Source: Streptomyces maremycinicus | GTDB taxonomy: Bacteria; Actinomycetota; Actinomycetes; Streptomycetales; Streptomycetaceae | DNA: 64,000 bases | Direction of reading: 5' to 3' | NCBI RefSeq assembly: GCF_001184025.1 | Contig: NZ_BBYG01000018.1 | Location: 186,001 to 250,000, forward strand | Program-made: the position numbers and the translations under genes | Notes under the pieces: model-generated | The model's input: only the letters and a program-made list of their open reading frames with translations | Told to the model about the DNA's origin: nothing | The model's database searches: none | Shown: positions 15,818 through 25,002 of the stretch, piece after piece | How the letters are laid out: the number at the start of each line of letters is the position of its first letter | Numbering within the stretch: position 1 is the first letter of the stretch

Positions 15818-17191
15818 CTATGATCCGCCGCGCAACGCGTGCCCCGCGCGCAGCACCAGGTCGTCGCGGTGCCGGGCGGCCACGATCTGCAATCCCACCG
15901 GCAGCCCGCCGCCGTCCGTCCCCACCGGGACCGTCGCCGCGGGCTGCTGGGTGAGGTTGAAGGGATAGGTGAACGGCGTCCACCCCGTCCAGCGCCGGTG
16001 CCCCGACCCGGCCGGCACCTCCGCCCCGGCCTCGAACGCCGTGATCGGCAGCGTCGGGGTGAGGAGCAGGTCGTAGGTCTCGTGGAAGCGGCCCATGCGG
16101 CGGCCCAGTTCCATCCGGGTGTCCACCGCGGCCAGATAGTCGAGGGCGGTGTACCGCGCGCCCTGCGCGCAGATCTCCCGCAGCCCCGGATCGAGCGCAG
16201 CCCGCCGGTCCGCCGGCAGCCGCCGGGTCACCTGGGCCGCCCCGGCGAACCACAGGGTGTGGAAGGCGTCCACCGGATCGCTGAAGTCCGGATCGGCCTC
16301 CTCGACGTACGCGCCGAGTGCGGCGAGCCGCTCCACGGCCCGCCGTACCGCCGCCGCGACCCCCGGCCGTACGGCGACCTGCCCGCCCAGCGTGGGCGAG
16401 TACGCCACCCGCAGCCCGCGCACCCCCCGGTCGAGCCCCGCCCGGAACGAGCCCGGCGCCGGCCCCAGCGCCGACCAGTCGCGTGCGTCCGGCACGCCGA
16501 TCACGTCGAGCAGCAGTGCCGCGTCCGCGGCGTCCCGGGTCATCGGACCCACGTGCGCCAGCGTGCCGAAGGCGCTCGCCGGGTACAGCGGCACCCGCCC
16601 GTACGTCGGCTTCAGCGCGAAGATCCCGCAGAACGCGGCCGGGATACGGACGCTGCCCCCGCCGTCCGTGCCCAGCGAGAGCGGTCCCGCGCCGAGGGCC
16701 ACCGCGGCCGCGCTCCCGCCGCTGGAACCGCCCGCCGTGCGCGACGGGTCGTGCGGGTTGCGGGTCACGCCGGTCAGGGGGGAGTCCGTCACCCCCTTCC
16801 AGCCGTACTCGGGGGTGGTGGTCTTGCCGATGAAGACCGCGCCGGACTCGCGCAGCCGGGCGACGGAGGGCGCGTCCTCGTCCCAGGGGCCGGACGGGTC
16901 GACGGACCGGGAGCCCTTGAGCGTCGGATGCCCCTCGAGCAGCAGGATGTCCTTGACCGTCACCGGCACCCCGTCGACCGGCCCCGCCGGCTCCCCGCGC
17001 CGCCACCGCTCCCGGGAGGCCTCCGCCTGAGACAGTGCCTCGTCGGCGAGGATCCGCACGAACGCGTTCACCTCCGGCTGGATCCGCTCGGCCCGGTCCA
17101 GGGCGGCGCGGGTCGCCTCCACCGGGCTGAACTCGCCCTTGCGGTAGCCGTCGAGGAGTTCGGTCGCCGTGAGTGTGGTGAGGTCGGTCAT
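15818..17191 (-). CDS. Amidase signature family amidase
   Basis: This 457-residue amidohydrolase has the Ser-cisSer-Lys triad: Lys80 in PVTVKDILLLEG, the GGSSGGSAAAVALG segment at 154-167, and the nucleophile Ser180 in GTDGGGSVRIPA. The length fits the family. It hydrolyses a carboxamide; the specificity is unknown. ATG 17191 has a strong GGGAGGG ribosome binding site. A longer open frame extending into the upstream genes is artefactual. It lies 23 bases after the D-2-hydroxyacid dehydrogenase gene on the same strand, so the two form an operon within the ehu island. An amidase could open or deaminate an imported cyclic or amide compound. Confidence 0.88.
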   Translation of the reverse strand: MTDLTTLTATELLDGYRKGEFSPVEATRAALDRAERIQPEVNAFVRILADEALSQAEASRERWRRGEPAGPVDGVPVTVKDILLLEGHPTLKGSRSVDPSGPWDEDAPSVARLRESGAVFIGKTTTPEYGWKGVTDSPLTGVTRNPHDPSRTAGGSSGGSAAAVALGAGPLSLGTDGGGSVRIPAAFCGIFALKPTYGRVPLYPASAFGTLAHVGPMTRDAADAALLLDVIGVPDARDWSALGPAPGSFRAGLDRGVRGLRVAYSPTLGGQVAVRPGVAAAVRRAVERLAALGAYVEEADPDFSDPVDAFHTLWFAGAAQVTRRLPADRRAALDPGLREICAQGARYTALDYLAAVDTRMELGRRMGRFHETYDLLLTPTLPITAFEAGAEVPAGSGHRRWTGWTPFTYPFNLTQQPAATVPVGTDGGGLPVGLQIVAARHRDDLVLRAGHALRGGS

Positions 17192-17214
17192 GCACCCTCC
17201 CGAGGCCGGGGACG

Positions 17215-18177
17215 TCAGTGTCCGGGCACGTATCCGCGCTGCTTGTCGACCACGTTCGTCAGCGGTCGCCCCGCCGCCCACCGCTCGAACAGCTCCACGA
17301 ACTGCGCGCCGAGTTCGTCCCGCCAGCCGACCGTGTCGCCGCTCATGTGGGGCGAGATCAGCAGCCCGGGCACCTGCCACAGCGGGCTGTCGGCGGGCAG
17401 GGGTTCGGTGCTGAGGACGTCCAGGGCGGCGCCCGCGATCCAGCGCCGCTCCAGGGCCCGCACCAGCGCGTCCTCGACGACCAGCGGCCCGCGGCCGACG
17501 TTCACGAAGCGCGCGGAGGGCTGCATCACACCGAACCGCCGGGTGTCGAACATGCCCCGCGTCTGCTCGGTGAGCGGGGCGGCCGCGATCACCCAGTCGG
17601 CGCGGGCGAGCAGCCGGTCCAGGTCCTGGGGGCCGTGGATGCCGGTGCGCGGGACGCGGCCGACGACGGCCGTGGTCACGCCGAGCGCCTTCAGGGTGCG
17701 GGCGACCGCCCGCCCGATCGGCCCCGAGCCGACGACGACGGCCCGGGTCCCGGCGACCCGTCCGCTCTCGCGGTGCCGCCACTCCCCGCGCCGCTGGAGC
17801 TCCCAGCTGCGCGGCAGATCCTTCGCCATCGCCAGGACCAGCGCGGCCACGTACTCGGCGATCGGCTGGTCGAAGATCCCGCGCGCGTTGGTCACCACCG
17901 TCTCCGAGGCGGCGAGTTCGGGGCACATCAAGTGGTCCACGCCCGCGCTCGCCGTGTGCACCCAGCCCGGCCGCGGCCCCTCGCCGGGCCAGGCGGCGCG
18001 CACCGCGTGCGAGGTGAAGTCCCAGACCAGCAGGACGTCCGCCAGGGGCAGCCGCGCGGCGAGGGAGGCCTCGTCGGTGTGCAGCACCCGGGCCCGCCCG
18101 GTGAGGCGGCCGAGCCGGGGGAGGGGGTCGGCGTCCAGCACGAGGAGCGTGGGCGGATCTGCGGGGACGGCGTCCAT
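17215..18177 (-). CDS. D-2-hydroxyacid dehydrogenase
   Basis: This 320-residue NAD(P)-dependent oxidoreductase interconverts a D-2-hydroxyacid and a 2-keto acid. The Rossmann motif is VVGSGPIGRAVA; the nucleotide region continues with FVNVGRGPLVVEDAL and AALDVLSTEPLP. The catalytic His lies in LISPHMSG. ATG 18177 has the ribosome binding site GGAGGGGA. It is the first gene of the two-gene operon with the amidase and diverges from the EutA-like genes across a region with three direct repeats. Its substrate presumably arises from the same imported solute. Confidence 0.85.
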   Translation of the reverse strand: MDAVPADPPTLLVLDADPLPRLGRLTGRARVLHTDEASLAARLPLADVLLVWDFTSHAVRAAWPGEGPRPGWVHTASAGVDHLMCPELAASETVVTNARGIFDQPIAEYVAALVLAMAKDLPRSWELQRRGEWRHRESGRVAGTRAVVVGSGPIGRAVARTLKALGVTTAVVGRVPRTGIHGPQDLDRLLARADWVIAAAPLTEQTRGMFDTRRFGVMQPSARFVNVGRGPLVVEDALVRALERRWIAGAALDVLSTEPLPADSPLWQVPGLLISPHMSGDTVGWRDELGAQFVELFERWAAGRPLTNVVDKQRGYVPGH

Positions 18178-18196
18178 GCGGTGTCCCCTCCGTCCG

Positions 18197-18257
18197 TGAC
18201 CAGATGTCCGACAAGCGCTGACCGGGTGTCCGACGTGCCCGTGACCAGGTGCCTGAC
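18197..18257. promoter_or_regulatory. Three phased 16-bp direct repeats between divergent operons
   Basis: TGACCAGATGTCCGAC (18197), TGACCGGGTGTCCGAC (18219) and TGACCAGGTGCCTGAC (18242) are spaced 22 and 23 bp apart, about two helical turns. They fall between the dehydrogenase/amidase operon and the EutA-like operon. This is the arrangement expected of an operator array for a local regulator, perhaps the IclR protein. Confidence 0.55.
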
Positions 18258-18359
18258 GTGCGTGGATTGACCACGTTCGCACCCGAACCTACCGTCGTCA
18301 ACACGGCCGTGCGTACGGCTCGTTGCGCATCTCGTCTCCCGGTGAGGGCGGTGCCCGCG

Positions 18360-19208
18360 ATGGACGTCACCTTTCTCGGCGGCCCCCGCGCGCAGCGCGG
18401 CCTCGGTGTCGTCGCCCCCTTCGACTTCGCGCTGGACCGCGAGCTGTGGCGCTGGACGCCGGACGACGTCTCGCTCCATCTGACCCGCACGCCGTACGTC
18501 CCCGTCGAGGTCGGCCTGGACCTCGCCCGCCGGGTGAGCGAGCACGAGACCCTCCAGGACGCCGTCCGCACCCTGGTCGCGGTCGCCCCCGAGGCCGTCG
18601 CCTATGCCTGCGCCTCGGGCAGCTTCGTCGGCGGGCTCGCGGGGGAGCGGGCCATGTGCGAGGCGATGACCAGGGCCGGGGCGATGCCGTCCGTGACCAC
18701 CTCGGGCGCGCTGGTCGAGGCCCTGGCGGAGCTGGGCGCCCGCCGGGTGGCCCTGGTGACGCCCTACACGGAGTCGGTGACACGGTCGCTGGAGGAGTAC
18801 GTGGCCGAGGCGGGCGGCACGGTCACCGGACGCGCGTCCATGGGCCTGACCCGGCACATCTGGAAGGTGCCGTACCGGGCGGTGGTGGAGATGGCCCACC
18901 GGGCGGTGCGCGTGCCCGCGGACGCCGACGCGCTGTTCATCTCCTGCACCAACCTGCCGACCTACGACGTCATCCCCCAACTGGAGGCGGAACTGCGCAT
19001 ACCGGTGATCTCGGCCAACCAGGTGACCATGTGGGCGGCGTTGCGCCGACTGGGTACCCGGGCGGTGGGACCGTATCAAGCGCTGCTGGACACGTCGGCA
19101 CGCGTGTGGCCCCCCGGGCTGCCGGACACCCGGGTACCGCGGGAACTTCCCGTGCCGCAGGAACCCCCGGTCCTGCCGGAAGAAGAGCAGCAGGAAGGCT
19201 GGACATGA
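18360..19208 (+). CDS. Asp/Glu racemase-superfamily (maleate isomerase / EutA-like) protein 1
   Basis: This 282-residue protein belongs to the Asp/Glu racemase, maleate cis-trans isomerase and arylmalonate decarboxylase superfamily. Both catalytic cysteine positions are filled: Cys84 in AYACASGSFVGG and Cys196 in FISCTNLPTYD. The start was set at ATG 18360, where the conserved fold begins (MDVTFLGGP); an extension upstream would cover the repeat region. The C-terminal ~35 residues are Pro/Glu-rich. Homologues accompany ectoine importers as EutA. The stop overlaps the start of the next paralogue (ATGA). A racemase or cis-trans isomerase role is likely; the substrate is unknown. Confidence 0.82.
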   Translation: MDVTFLGGPRAQRGLGVVAPFDFALDRELWRWTPDDVSLHLTRTPYVPVEVGLDLARRVSEHETLQDAVRTLVAVAPEAVAYACASGSFVGGLAGERAMCEAMTRAGAMPSVTTSGALVEALAELGARRVALVTPYTESVTRSLEEYVAEAGGTVTGRASMGLTRHIWKVPYRAVVEMAHRAVRVPADADALFISCTNLPTYDVIPQLEAELRIPVISANQVTMWAALRRLGTRAVGPYQALLDTSARVWPPGLPDTRVPRELPVPQEPPVLPEEEQQEGWT

Positions 19209-19936
19209 CCGCACTCGGTTTCCTCTATCCGGGCCACTCGGCCGAGGACGACTACCCCCGTATCGAGCAGCTCCTGGGCAGCGACATCCGGTTGGACGTG
19301 GTCCACACCGACATCGGCGAGGACGCGCACCGGGTCGACGCGCTGCGCCGGATGGGCGCGCCGGAGCGGCTGGCGAAGGGCGTCGAGCAGCTGCGGCTGG
19401 CCGGCGCCGAGGCGATCGTGTGGGCCTGCACCAGCGGTGGCTTCGTGCACGGCTGGGAGGGCGCCCAGGAGCAGGTGCGCGCCCTGGCCACGTCCGCCGG
19501 GATGCCGGCCTCCTCCACCTCCTTCGGCTTCGTGCACGCGGCCCGGGAGATCGGCGCGGGGCGGGTCGCCGTCGCGGCGACGTACCCGGACGACGTGGCG
19601 GCGCTGTTCGCCGACTTCCTGCGGGCCGGCGGCGTCGAGGTGACCGGCGTCCACAGCGCCGGGATCGTCACGGCGTCCGAGGTCGGCACCTGGGGGGAGG
19701 CGGAGGTCTTCGCCCTCGCCCGGGCGGTCGACGAGCCCGACGCGCGGGCGGTCCTGCTGCCCGACACCGCCCTGCACACGGCCGCGTTCCTCCCCGCCCT
19801 GGAGAAGGAGCTCGGCAAGCCGGTCCTCACCGCCAACCAGGTCACGGTCTGGGAGGCGTTGCGCCTCACCGACCGCCGGGTGAACGCGCCGGGCCTCGGC
19901 GCGCTGTTCACCCGGGAGCCGATCGTGCAGGTCTGA
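19205..19936 (+). CDS. Asp/Glu racemase-superfamily (EutA-like) protein 2, lacking second catalytic Cys
   Basis: This 243-residue paralogue of the preceding gene is coupled to it by an ATGA overlap. The first cysteine is kept (Cys75 in VWACTSGGFVHG). At the second position the sequence reads VLLPDTALHT, with Asp187 where its partner has Cys196. Two-base racemisation normally needs both cysteines. This protein may therefore do one-sided chemistry (decarboxylation or isomerisation, as in arylmalonate decarboxylase) or form a heteromer with protein 1. The blocks HAAREIGAGRVAVAATYPDD and LTANQVTVWEALRL align well with protein 1 (SANQVTMWAALRRL). Confidence 0.8.
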   Translation: MTALGFLYPGHSAEDDYPRIEQLLGSDIRLDVVHTDIGEDAHRVDALRRMGAPERLAKGVEQLRLAGAEAIVWACTSGGFVHGWEGAQEQVRALATSAGMPASSTSFGFVHAAREIGAGRVAVAATYPDDVAALFADFLRAGGVEVTGVHSAGIVTASEVGTWGEAEVFALARAVDEPDARAVLLPDTALHTAAFLPALEKELGKPVLTANQVTVWEALRLTDRRVNAPGLGALFTREPIVQV

Positions 19937-20024
19937 CCGCCCGGCCGTCCCGGTCCCGCCGCCCGGGGACGACCGCCCGGGAGCGACGGCCCGGGAACAA
20001 GCGCCCGGGAATAAACGGGGACAC

Positions 20025-20069
20025 CCTCCTGTTGTGCGCCGAGGACAGTGCACGGCCGACAACAGGAGG
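20025..20069 (+). promoter_or_regulatory. Hairpin that would bury the ribosome binding site of the flavin oxidoreductase
   Basis: CCTCCTGTTGT (20025-20035) is perfectly complementary to ACAACAGGAGG (20059-20069). The second arm contains the AGGAGG ribosome binding site for GTG 20075. If transcribed, the 11-bp stem would hide it. Confidence 0.5.
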
Positions 20070-20074
20070 ACCCC

Positions 20075-21198
<1,124 letters not shown>

Positions 21199-21220
<22 letters not shown>

Positions 21221-23034
21221 GTCTCGGTCCCCAGCAGCTCGGAGATGCGGTCCGGCGACACCGGGCGGGAGTACAGCCACCCCTGCCCGGTGTCGCAGCC
21301 GATGCTGCGCAGCCGGGTCGCCTGCGCGGAGGTCTCCACGCACTCGGCGGTGACGGTCAACCCCAGCCGGTGCGCGAGGTCGATCATCGCCTCGACGACG
21401 ACCTGGTCGGCCGGGTTCGGCGGGGAGCCCGCGCCCTCGTACTGGAAACCGCGCACGAAGGACCCGTCGAGCTTCAGCACGGACACCGGCAGCCGGCTCA
21501 GATAGGCGAGGTTGGAGTAGCCGGTGCCGAAGTCGTCGATGGCGATGCCCACGCCCATGTCGCTGAGCGCCTGGAGCGCCTGGAGCGGCCGCCCGGCCGA
21601 GCCCATCACGGCCGACTCGGTGAGCTCCAGCTGGAGCAGGTGCGGCGCGAGCCCGGTCTCGGCGAGGATCTCCGCCACATCCGCCACCAGGTCGGAGTCC
21701 CACACCTGACGCACCGCCACGTTGACGCTGACGAACAGCGGCGGATCGTCCGGATTGTCCAGCTGCCACTGCCGTGCCTGCCGGCAGGCGGTGGCCAGAA
21801 CCCATCGGCCGAGCGGCACGATCGAACCGTCCTCCTCGGCCAGCGCGACGAACCGATTCGGCGACAGCAGCCCGAACCGGGGGTGGTCCCAGCGCACCAG
21901 CGCCTCCACGCCGCGCAGCCGGCCGTCCGACATGCCGACCAGCGGCTGGTAGTCGAGGCGGAACTCGCCGCGCTCGATGGCCGGCCGGAGCGTGGAGGCC
22001 AGTGCCTGCCGGGTCATCAGATGGGCGTTGCGCTCGGGGTCGAACAGCGTCCAGCGGTCCTTGCCGTCCACCTTCGCCCAGTACAGGGTCGTGTCGGCGG
22101 CCTGCATCAGACCGGTCGCCGTGGTGCCGGCCGCGTGCCGCTCCACGACCCCGATGGACGCGGAGACGTTCAGCCGGTGTCCGGCCAGGTCGAAGGGGGC
22201 CTGGAGCGCCTTGAGCGCGGACTCGGCGAGGTCGGCGAGCTGCTCGGTGCCGGTGGAGTCCTCGACCAGCAGGGCGAACTCGTCGCCGCCCAGCCGGGCC
22301 ACCAGCGGCACGCTCGGCCGGGTCTGCCCGGCCTGCTCGGCGCACTCCGTCAGCCGTTCGGCGACGGCGGCCAGCAGCAGGTCGCCGACCCGGTGGCCGA
22401 GGGTGTCGTTGACCGCCTTGAAGCCGTCCAGGTCCAGGTAGCACAGGCCGATCCGGCCGGTCCCGCTCTGCTCGTAGACCTCCGCCTCCAGCGCGGCGGA
22501 CACCCGCTCGAAGAACAGGGTGCGGTTGGGCAGCCGGGTCACCGGGTCGTGCATCTGGAGATGCCGCAGTCTCGCCTGGAGGTCACGGTGGGCGCTCACG
22601 TCGGCGACCGACAGCAGCACGCCGGGCGTGTCGGCGTCCAGCGGCGAGACGGTGACCTGCGCCCACAGCGAGCGCCCGTCGGGCTGCTTCAGGCGCCGGG
22701 TGCAGCGCAGCTTCGCCCGCCGGCCGCTCAGCACCTCGCGGTAGGCGTGCCAGGTACGCGGGTCGGAGGCCAGGTCCAGCAGGTCGGAGGCGACCCGCCC
22801 GACCAGGCCGGTCCGCCCGCCGCCGAGCAGCGCGCCGAGCGCGTCGTTGGCGTCGACGATGCGGCCCTCGCCGTCGACCACGGCCATGGCGAGAGGCGCC
22901 GCCGCGAAGACGGAACGGTAGGCCGGTGGTCGGTTGACCAGGAGCCCGCTTTCCGTACTGTCGATGTCACTCTCTGTGACGGCTGACCGGTCGAGGTCTG
23001 CCGCGGGCGTCGGCCCTTCGGACGTTCCGCTCAC
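21199..23034 (-). CDS. PAS-GGDEF-EAL cyclic-di-GMP synthase/phosphodiesterase
   Basis: This 611-residue soluble protein has a PAS sensor at about 40-165 (PLAMAVVDGEGRIVDANDALG), a GGDEF domain at about 175-345 and an EAL domain at about 355-610. The cyclase signature RLGGDEFALLVED is intact, with no RxxD inhibitory site at the usual position. EAL residues are intact (VEALVRWDHPRFG, ELTESAVM, IDDFGTGYSNLAYL, KLDGSFVRGF, VTAECVET). Both activities are therefore possible, as in Streptomyces RmdA-type proteins. GTG 23034 has GGGAG eight bases upstream; longer frames reach into the promoter region. TATGAT (complement of 23086-23091) is a good -10 candidate. Confidence 0.9.
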
Positions 23035-23350
23035 CGCTCGCTCCCGCAGTGCACTCGATCGCTGTCCGTGCAGGAAAGTCTGCCGATCATAGAGGCTGCC
23101 CCCGGACCCGCGCAGCCACTGCCCAGTGTCCCCGAACAACCGGCCTTTCTGACAGATCGTTTCTGCCCGCACCTGGCCCGGTTCTGTGGGGGGACGACCG
23201 CTTGTGACGTTCCGTGAGAATTCCGGGGGTGTCGAGGTGATGCCCGCTTTCCGCCTCCTCACTCGTCTGGGGCAGACAAACAGGGCGTAGTACGACAATT
23301 TCACACAGGCTGGGTGGCGGTGTCCCGTGAACCGCCTTCCGGAGGTCCCT
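23035..23350. other. Divergent promoter region between GGDEF-EAL and protease genes
   Basis: This 316-base gene-free region contains a leftward -10 candidate TATGAT (complement of 23086-23091) about 50 bases before the GGDEF-EAL start. A rightward TAGTAC at 23288-23293 lies about 60 bases before the protease. No clear -35 boxes or operators are visible. Confidence 0.5.
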
Positions 23351-24640
23351 GTGCCGCGACTGCCGCGACGTGTGCGACTGCTTCCGCGCCCCCGACTGCG
23401 CAGTACCGCGGCCGTGTTCACCACCTTCTCGGCGCTGGTCGCGAACTCGCTCATCGGCGGCCCCTCGGTCGCCGAGCCGTTCTCGCCCGCCCCCTGCGCC
23501 CTGACCCGCACCGCGGCCCACCACTCGGAGGGCGTGGACACCTGGAACACCGCCTACCCCCGGCCCACCCGGTCGCTCGACGCGGTGATGGTCTTCCTGT
23601 CCTTCCCGGACCGGTTCCCGACGACCTCCCCCGACGAACTGGCCGCCGACCACTTCCCGGCCACCAGCCGCTTCTTCCGCCAGGCGTCCTACGGGAAGTT
23701 CGCCCTGCGCGCGCATCCGCTGAAGCGCTGGATCCGCATGCCGAAGCCGTCCACCGCGTACGCCATACAGCGCGACTGGAACGCCGACAGCCGGGCCGCC
23801 TACCTCCACGACGCGCTGGCCGCCGCCGACCCCCACGTCGACTTCTCCCGCTACGACGTCGTCTATTTCGTCGCCGACCCGGACGCGCCCGGCGTCGACT
23901 CGGACGCCACGAAGGTCGTCAACCTGGACGCCCCGCTGCACGCCGACGGCACGGACATCCGCCGGGTCGTCACGGTCTTCGAGCAGCACCCCCCGGACCG
24001 TCTCGTCCTCGCCCACGAGACCGGCCACGTGTTCGACCTGCCCGACCTCTACCACCGCCCCGTCGACGGCAAGGGGGACTGGGACACCTACGTCGGCGAC
24101 TGGGACCTGATGGGCAGCCAGTTCGGACTCGCCCCCGACCTGTTCGCCTGGCACAAGTGGAAACTGGGCTGGCTCGCGGAACGCCAGGTGGTGTGTGTCC
24201 GGGGGCCGGGTCCGACCCGGCTGACCCTGGAACCGCTGAGCGCCGGACCGGGCGTGCCGGTCGCCGGTGCCTCCGGGGCGCCGGCCTTCGGGCTCGGCAA
24301 CGGGCCCAAGCTCGCCGTGGTGCGCACCGGCCCCGACAGCGTGCTCGCCTTCGAGGTGCGCGGCCAGGCCGGCAACGACGGGGCCGCCTGCCGCAGCGGC
24401 GTCCTCGTCTACCGCATCAGCAGCGGCGCCCGGTCCGGGCGCGGCCCGGTCGAGGTGGTCGACGCCCATCCGCGCACCGAGGCCTGCTGGGAGAACTCCG
24501 TCTACCCGCCCCTCGCGGACGCCCCGGTCGCCCTCGGTGAGAGCTTCACCGTGCCGGGCAACGGCGTACGGGTGGACGTGGAGGGGCGCACGGTGTCGGG
24601 GGAGTGGACGGTGAAGATCACGCCGGGGACGAAGCTGTGA
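23351..24640 (+). CDS. Secreted M6-like zinc metalloprotease
   Basis: This 429-residue exported protein has a basic N-terminus and a hydrophobic segment (TAAVFTTFSALVANSLIGG), then a metalloprotease domain. The zinc motif is VLAHETGHVFDLPDLY (HExxH), followed by GDWDLMGSQFGLAPDLFAWHKWKLGWL. This resembles the M6 (immune inhibitor A-like) family of Streptomyces. A beta-rich C-terminal region follows, with cysteines near VVCVRGPG, AACRSG and EACWEN. GTG 23351 is preceded by GGAGG at six bases, so it is preferred over the in-frame GTG 23327. The stop codon lies inside the first unit of a 17-bp tandem repeat. Substrates are unknown. Confidence 0.82.
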   Translation: MPRLPRRVRLLPRPRLRSTAAVFTTFSALVANSLIGGPSVAEPFSPAPCALTRTAAHHSEGVDTWNTAYPRPTRSLDAVMVFLSFPDRFPTTSPDELAADHFPATSRFFRQASYGKFALRAHPLKRWIRMPKPSTAYAIQRDWNADSRAAYLHDALAAADPHVDFSRYDVVYFVADPDAPGVDSDATKVVNLDAPLHADGTDIRRVVTVFEQHPPDRLVLAHETGHVFDLPDLYHRPVDGKGDWDTYVGDWDLMGSQFGLAPDLFAWHKWKLGWLAERQVVCVRGPGPTRLTLEPLSAGPGVPVAGASGAPAFGLGNGPKLAVVRTGPDSVLAFEVRGQAGNDGAACRSGVLVYRISSGARSGRGPVEVVDAHPRTEACWENSVYPPLADAPVALGESFTVPGNGVRVDVEGRTVSGEWTVKITPGTKL

Positions 24641-24820
24641 CCCCTGCCGGGCTGTGACACCTGCCGGGCTGTGACCCCTGCCGGGCTGTGACCCCTGCCG
24701 GGCTGTGACCCCTGCCGGGCCGTGACCTCTGCCGGGCCGTGACCTCTGCCGGGCTGTGACCTCTGCCGGGCCGTGACCTCTGCCGGGCTGTGACCTCTGC
24801 CGGGCCGTGACCTCTGCCGT
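24634..24820. repeat. 17-bp tandem repeat, eleven copies
   Basis: Eleven head-to-tail units of GCTGTGACCCCTGCCGG or close variants occur. Copies 1-5 carry mostly GACCCCTG and copies 6-11 GACCTCTG, so two sub-families expanded separately. The first unit contains the metalloprotease stop codon (TGA at 24638-24640). There are no spacers, so this is not a CRISPR. Confidence 0.95.
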
Positions 24821-24890
24821 CGTGCGTCCGCCCGGGCCCGTCCGGTCTCGTTCCGGGCATGCGGGAGGCGCCAGGCGAGTGGCGCACGCG

Positions 24891-24920
24891 AAAGGCCCCT
24901 CGCTCTCGCGAGGGGCCTTT
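24891..24920 (-). terminator. Hairpin terminator after tRNA-Lys copy 3
   Basis: AAAGGCCCCTCGC pairs with GCGAGGGGCCTTT, a 13-bp stem with a four-base loop, directly downstream of the minus-strand tRNA. Confidence 0.8.
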
Positions 24921-24928
24921 GCCGTCTG

Positions 24929-25002
24929 TGCGCCGCCAGGGACTCGAACCCCGGACCCGCTGATTAAGAGTCAGCTGCTCTAACCAACTGAGCTAGCGGC
25001 GC
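24929..25002 (-). tRNA. tRNA-Lys (CTT), copy 3
   Basis: It is identical over 74 nt to the copies at 5308 and 10841. A TAAGGT -10-like element lies about 16 bases upstream, inside the end of the preceding gene on the same strand. The first ten tRNA bases overlap the 3' end of that gene. Confidence 0.97.

Noticed and set aside
15818..18571. 917-residue open frame covering amidase plus upstream sequence
   Set aside because: Only the last 457 residues resemble a protein family; the N-terminal part is antisense or out-of-frame reading of the dehydrogenase and EutA-like genes.
12908..19936. Calling the island a standard ectoine degradation operon
   Set aside because: No EutD/DoeA, EutE/DoeB, EutB or EutC homologue is visible; only the importer and EutA-like proteins fit.
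23087..24469. 460-residue minus-strand frame over the metalloprotease
   Set aside because: It is a high-GC shadow frame; the plus strand has signal peptide, HExxH motif and ribosome binding site.
24634..24820. Possible CRISPR array
   Set aside because: Units are 17 bp, contiguous and without spacers, and no cas genes are present.
24618..24887. Minus-strand frame with repeated GHSPAEVTARQRSRP-like peptide
   Set aside because: It is simply the translation of the 17-bp tandem repeat, with no start signal.
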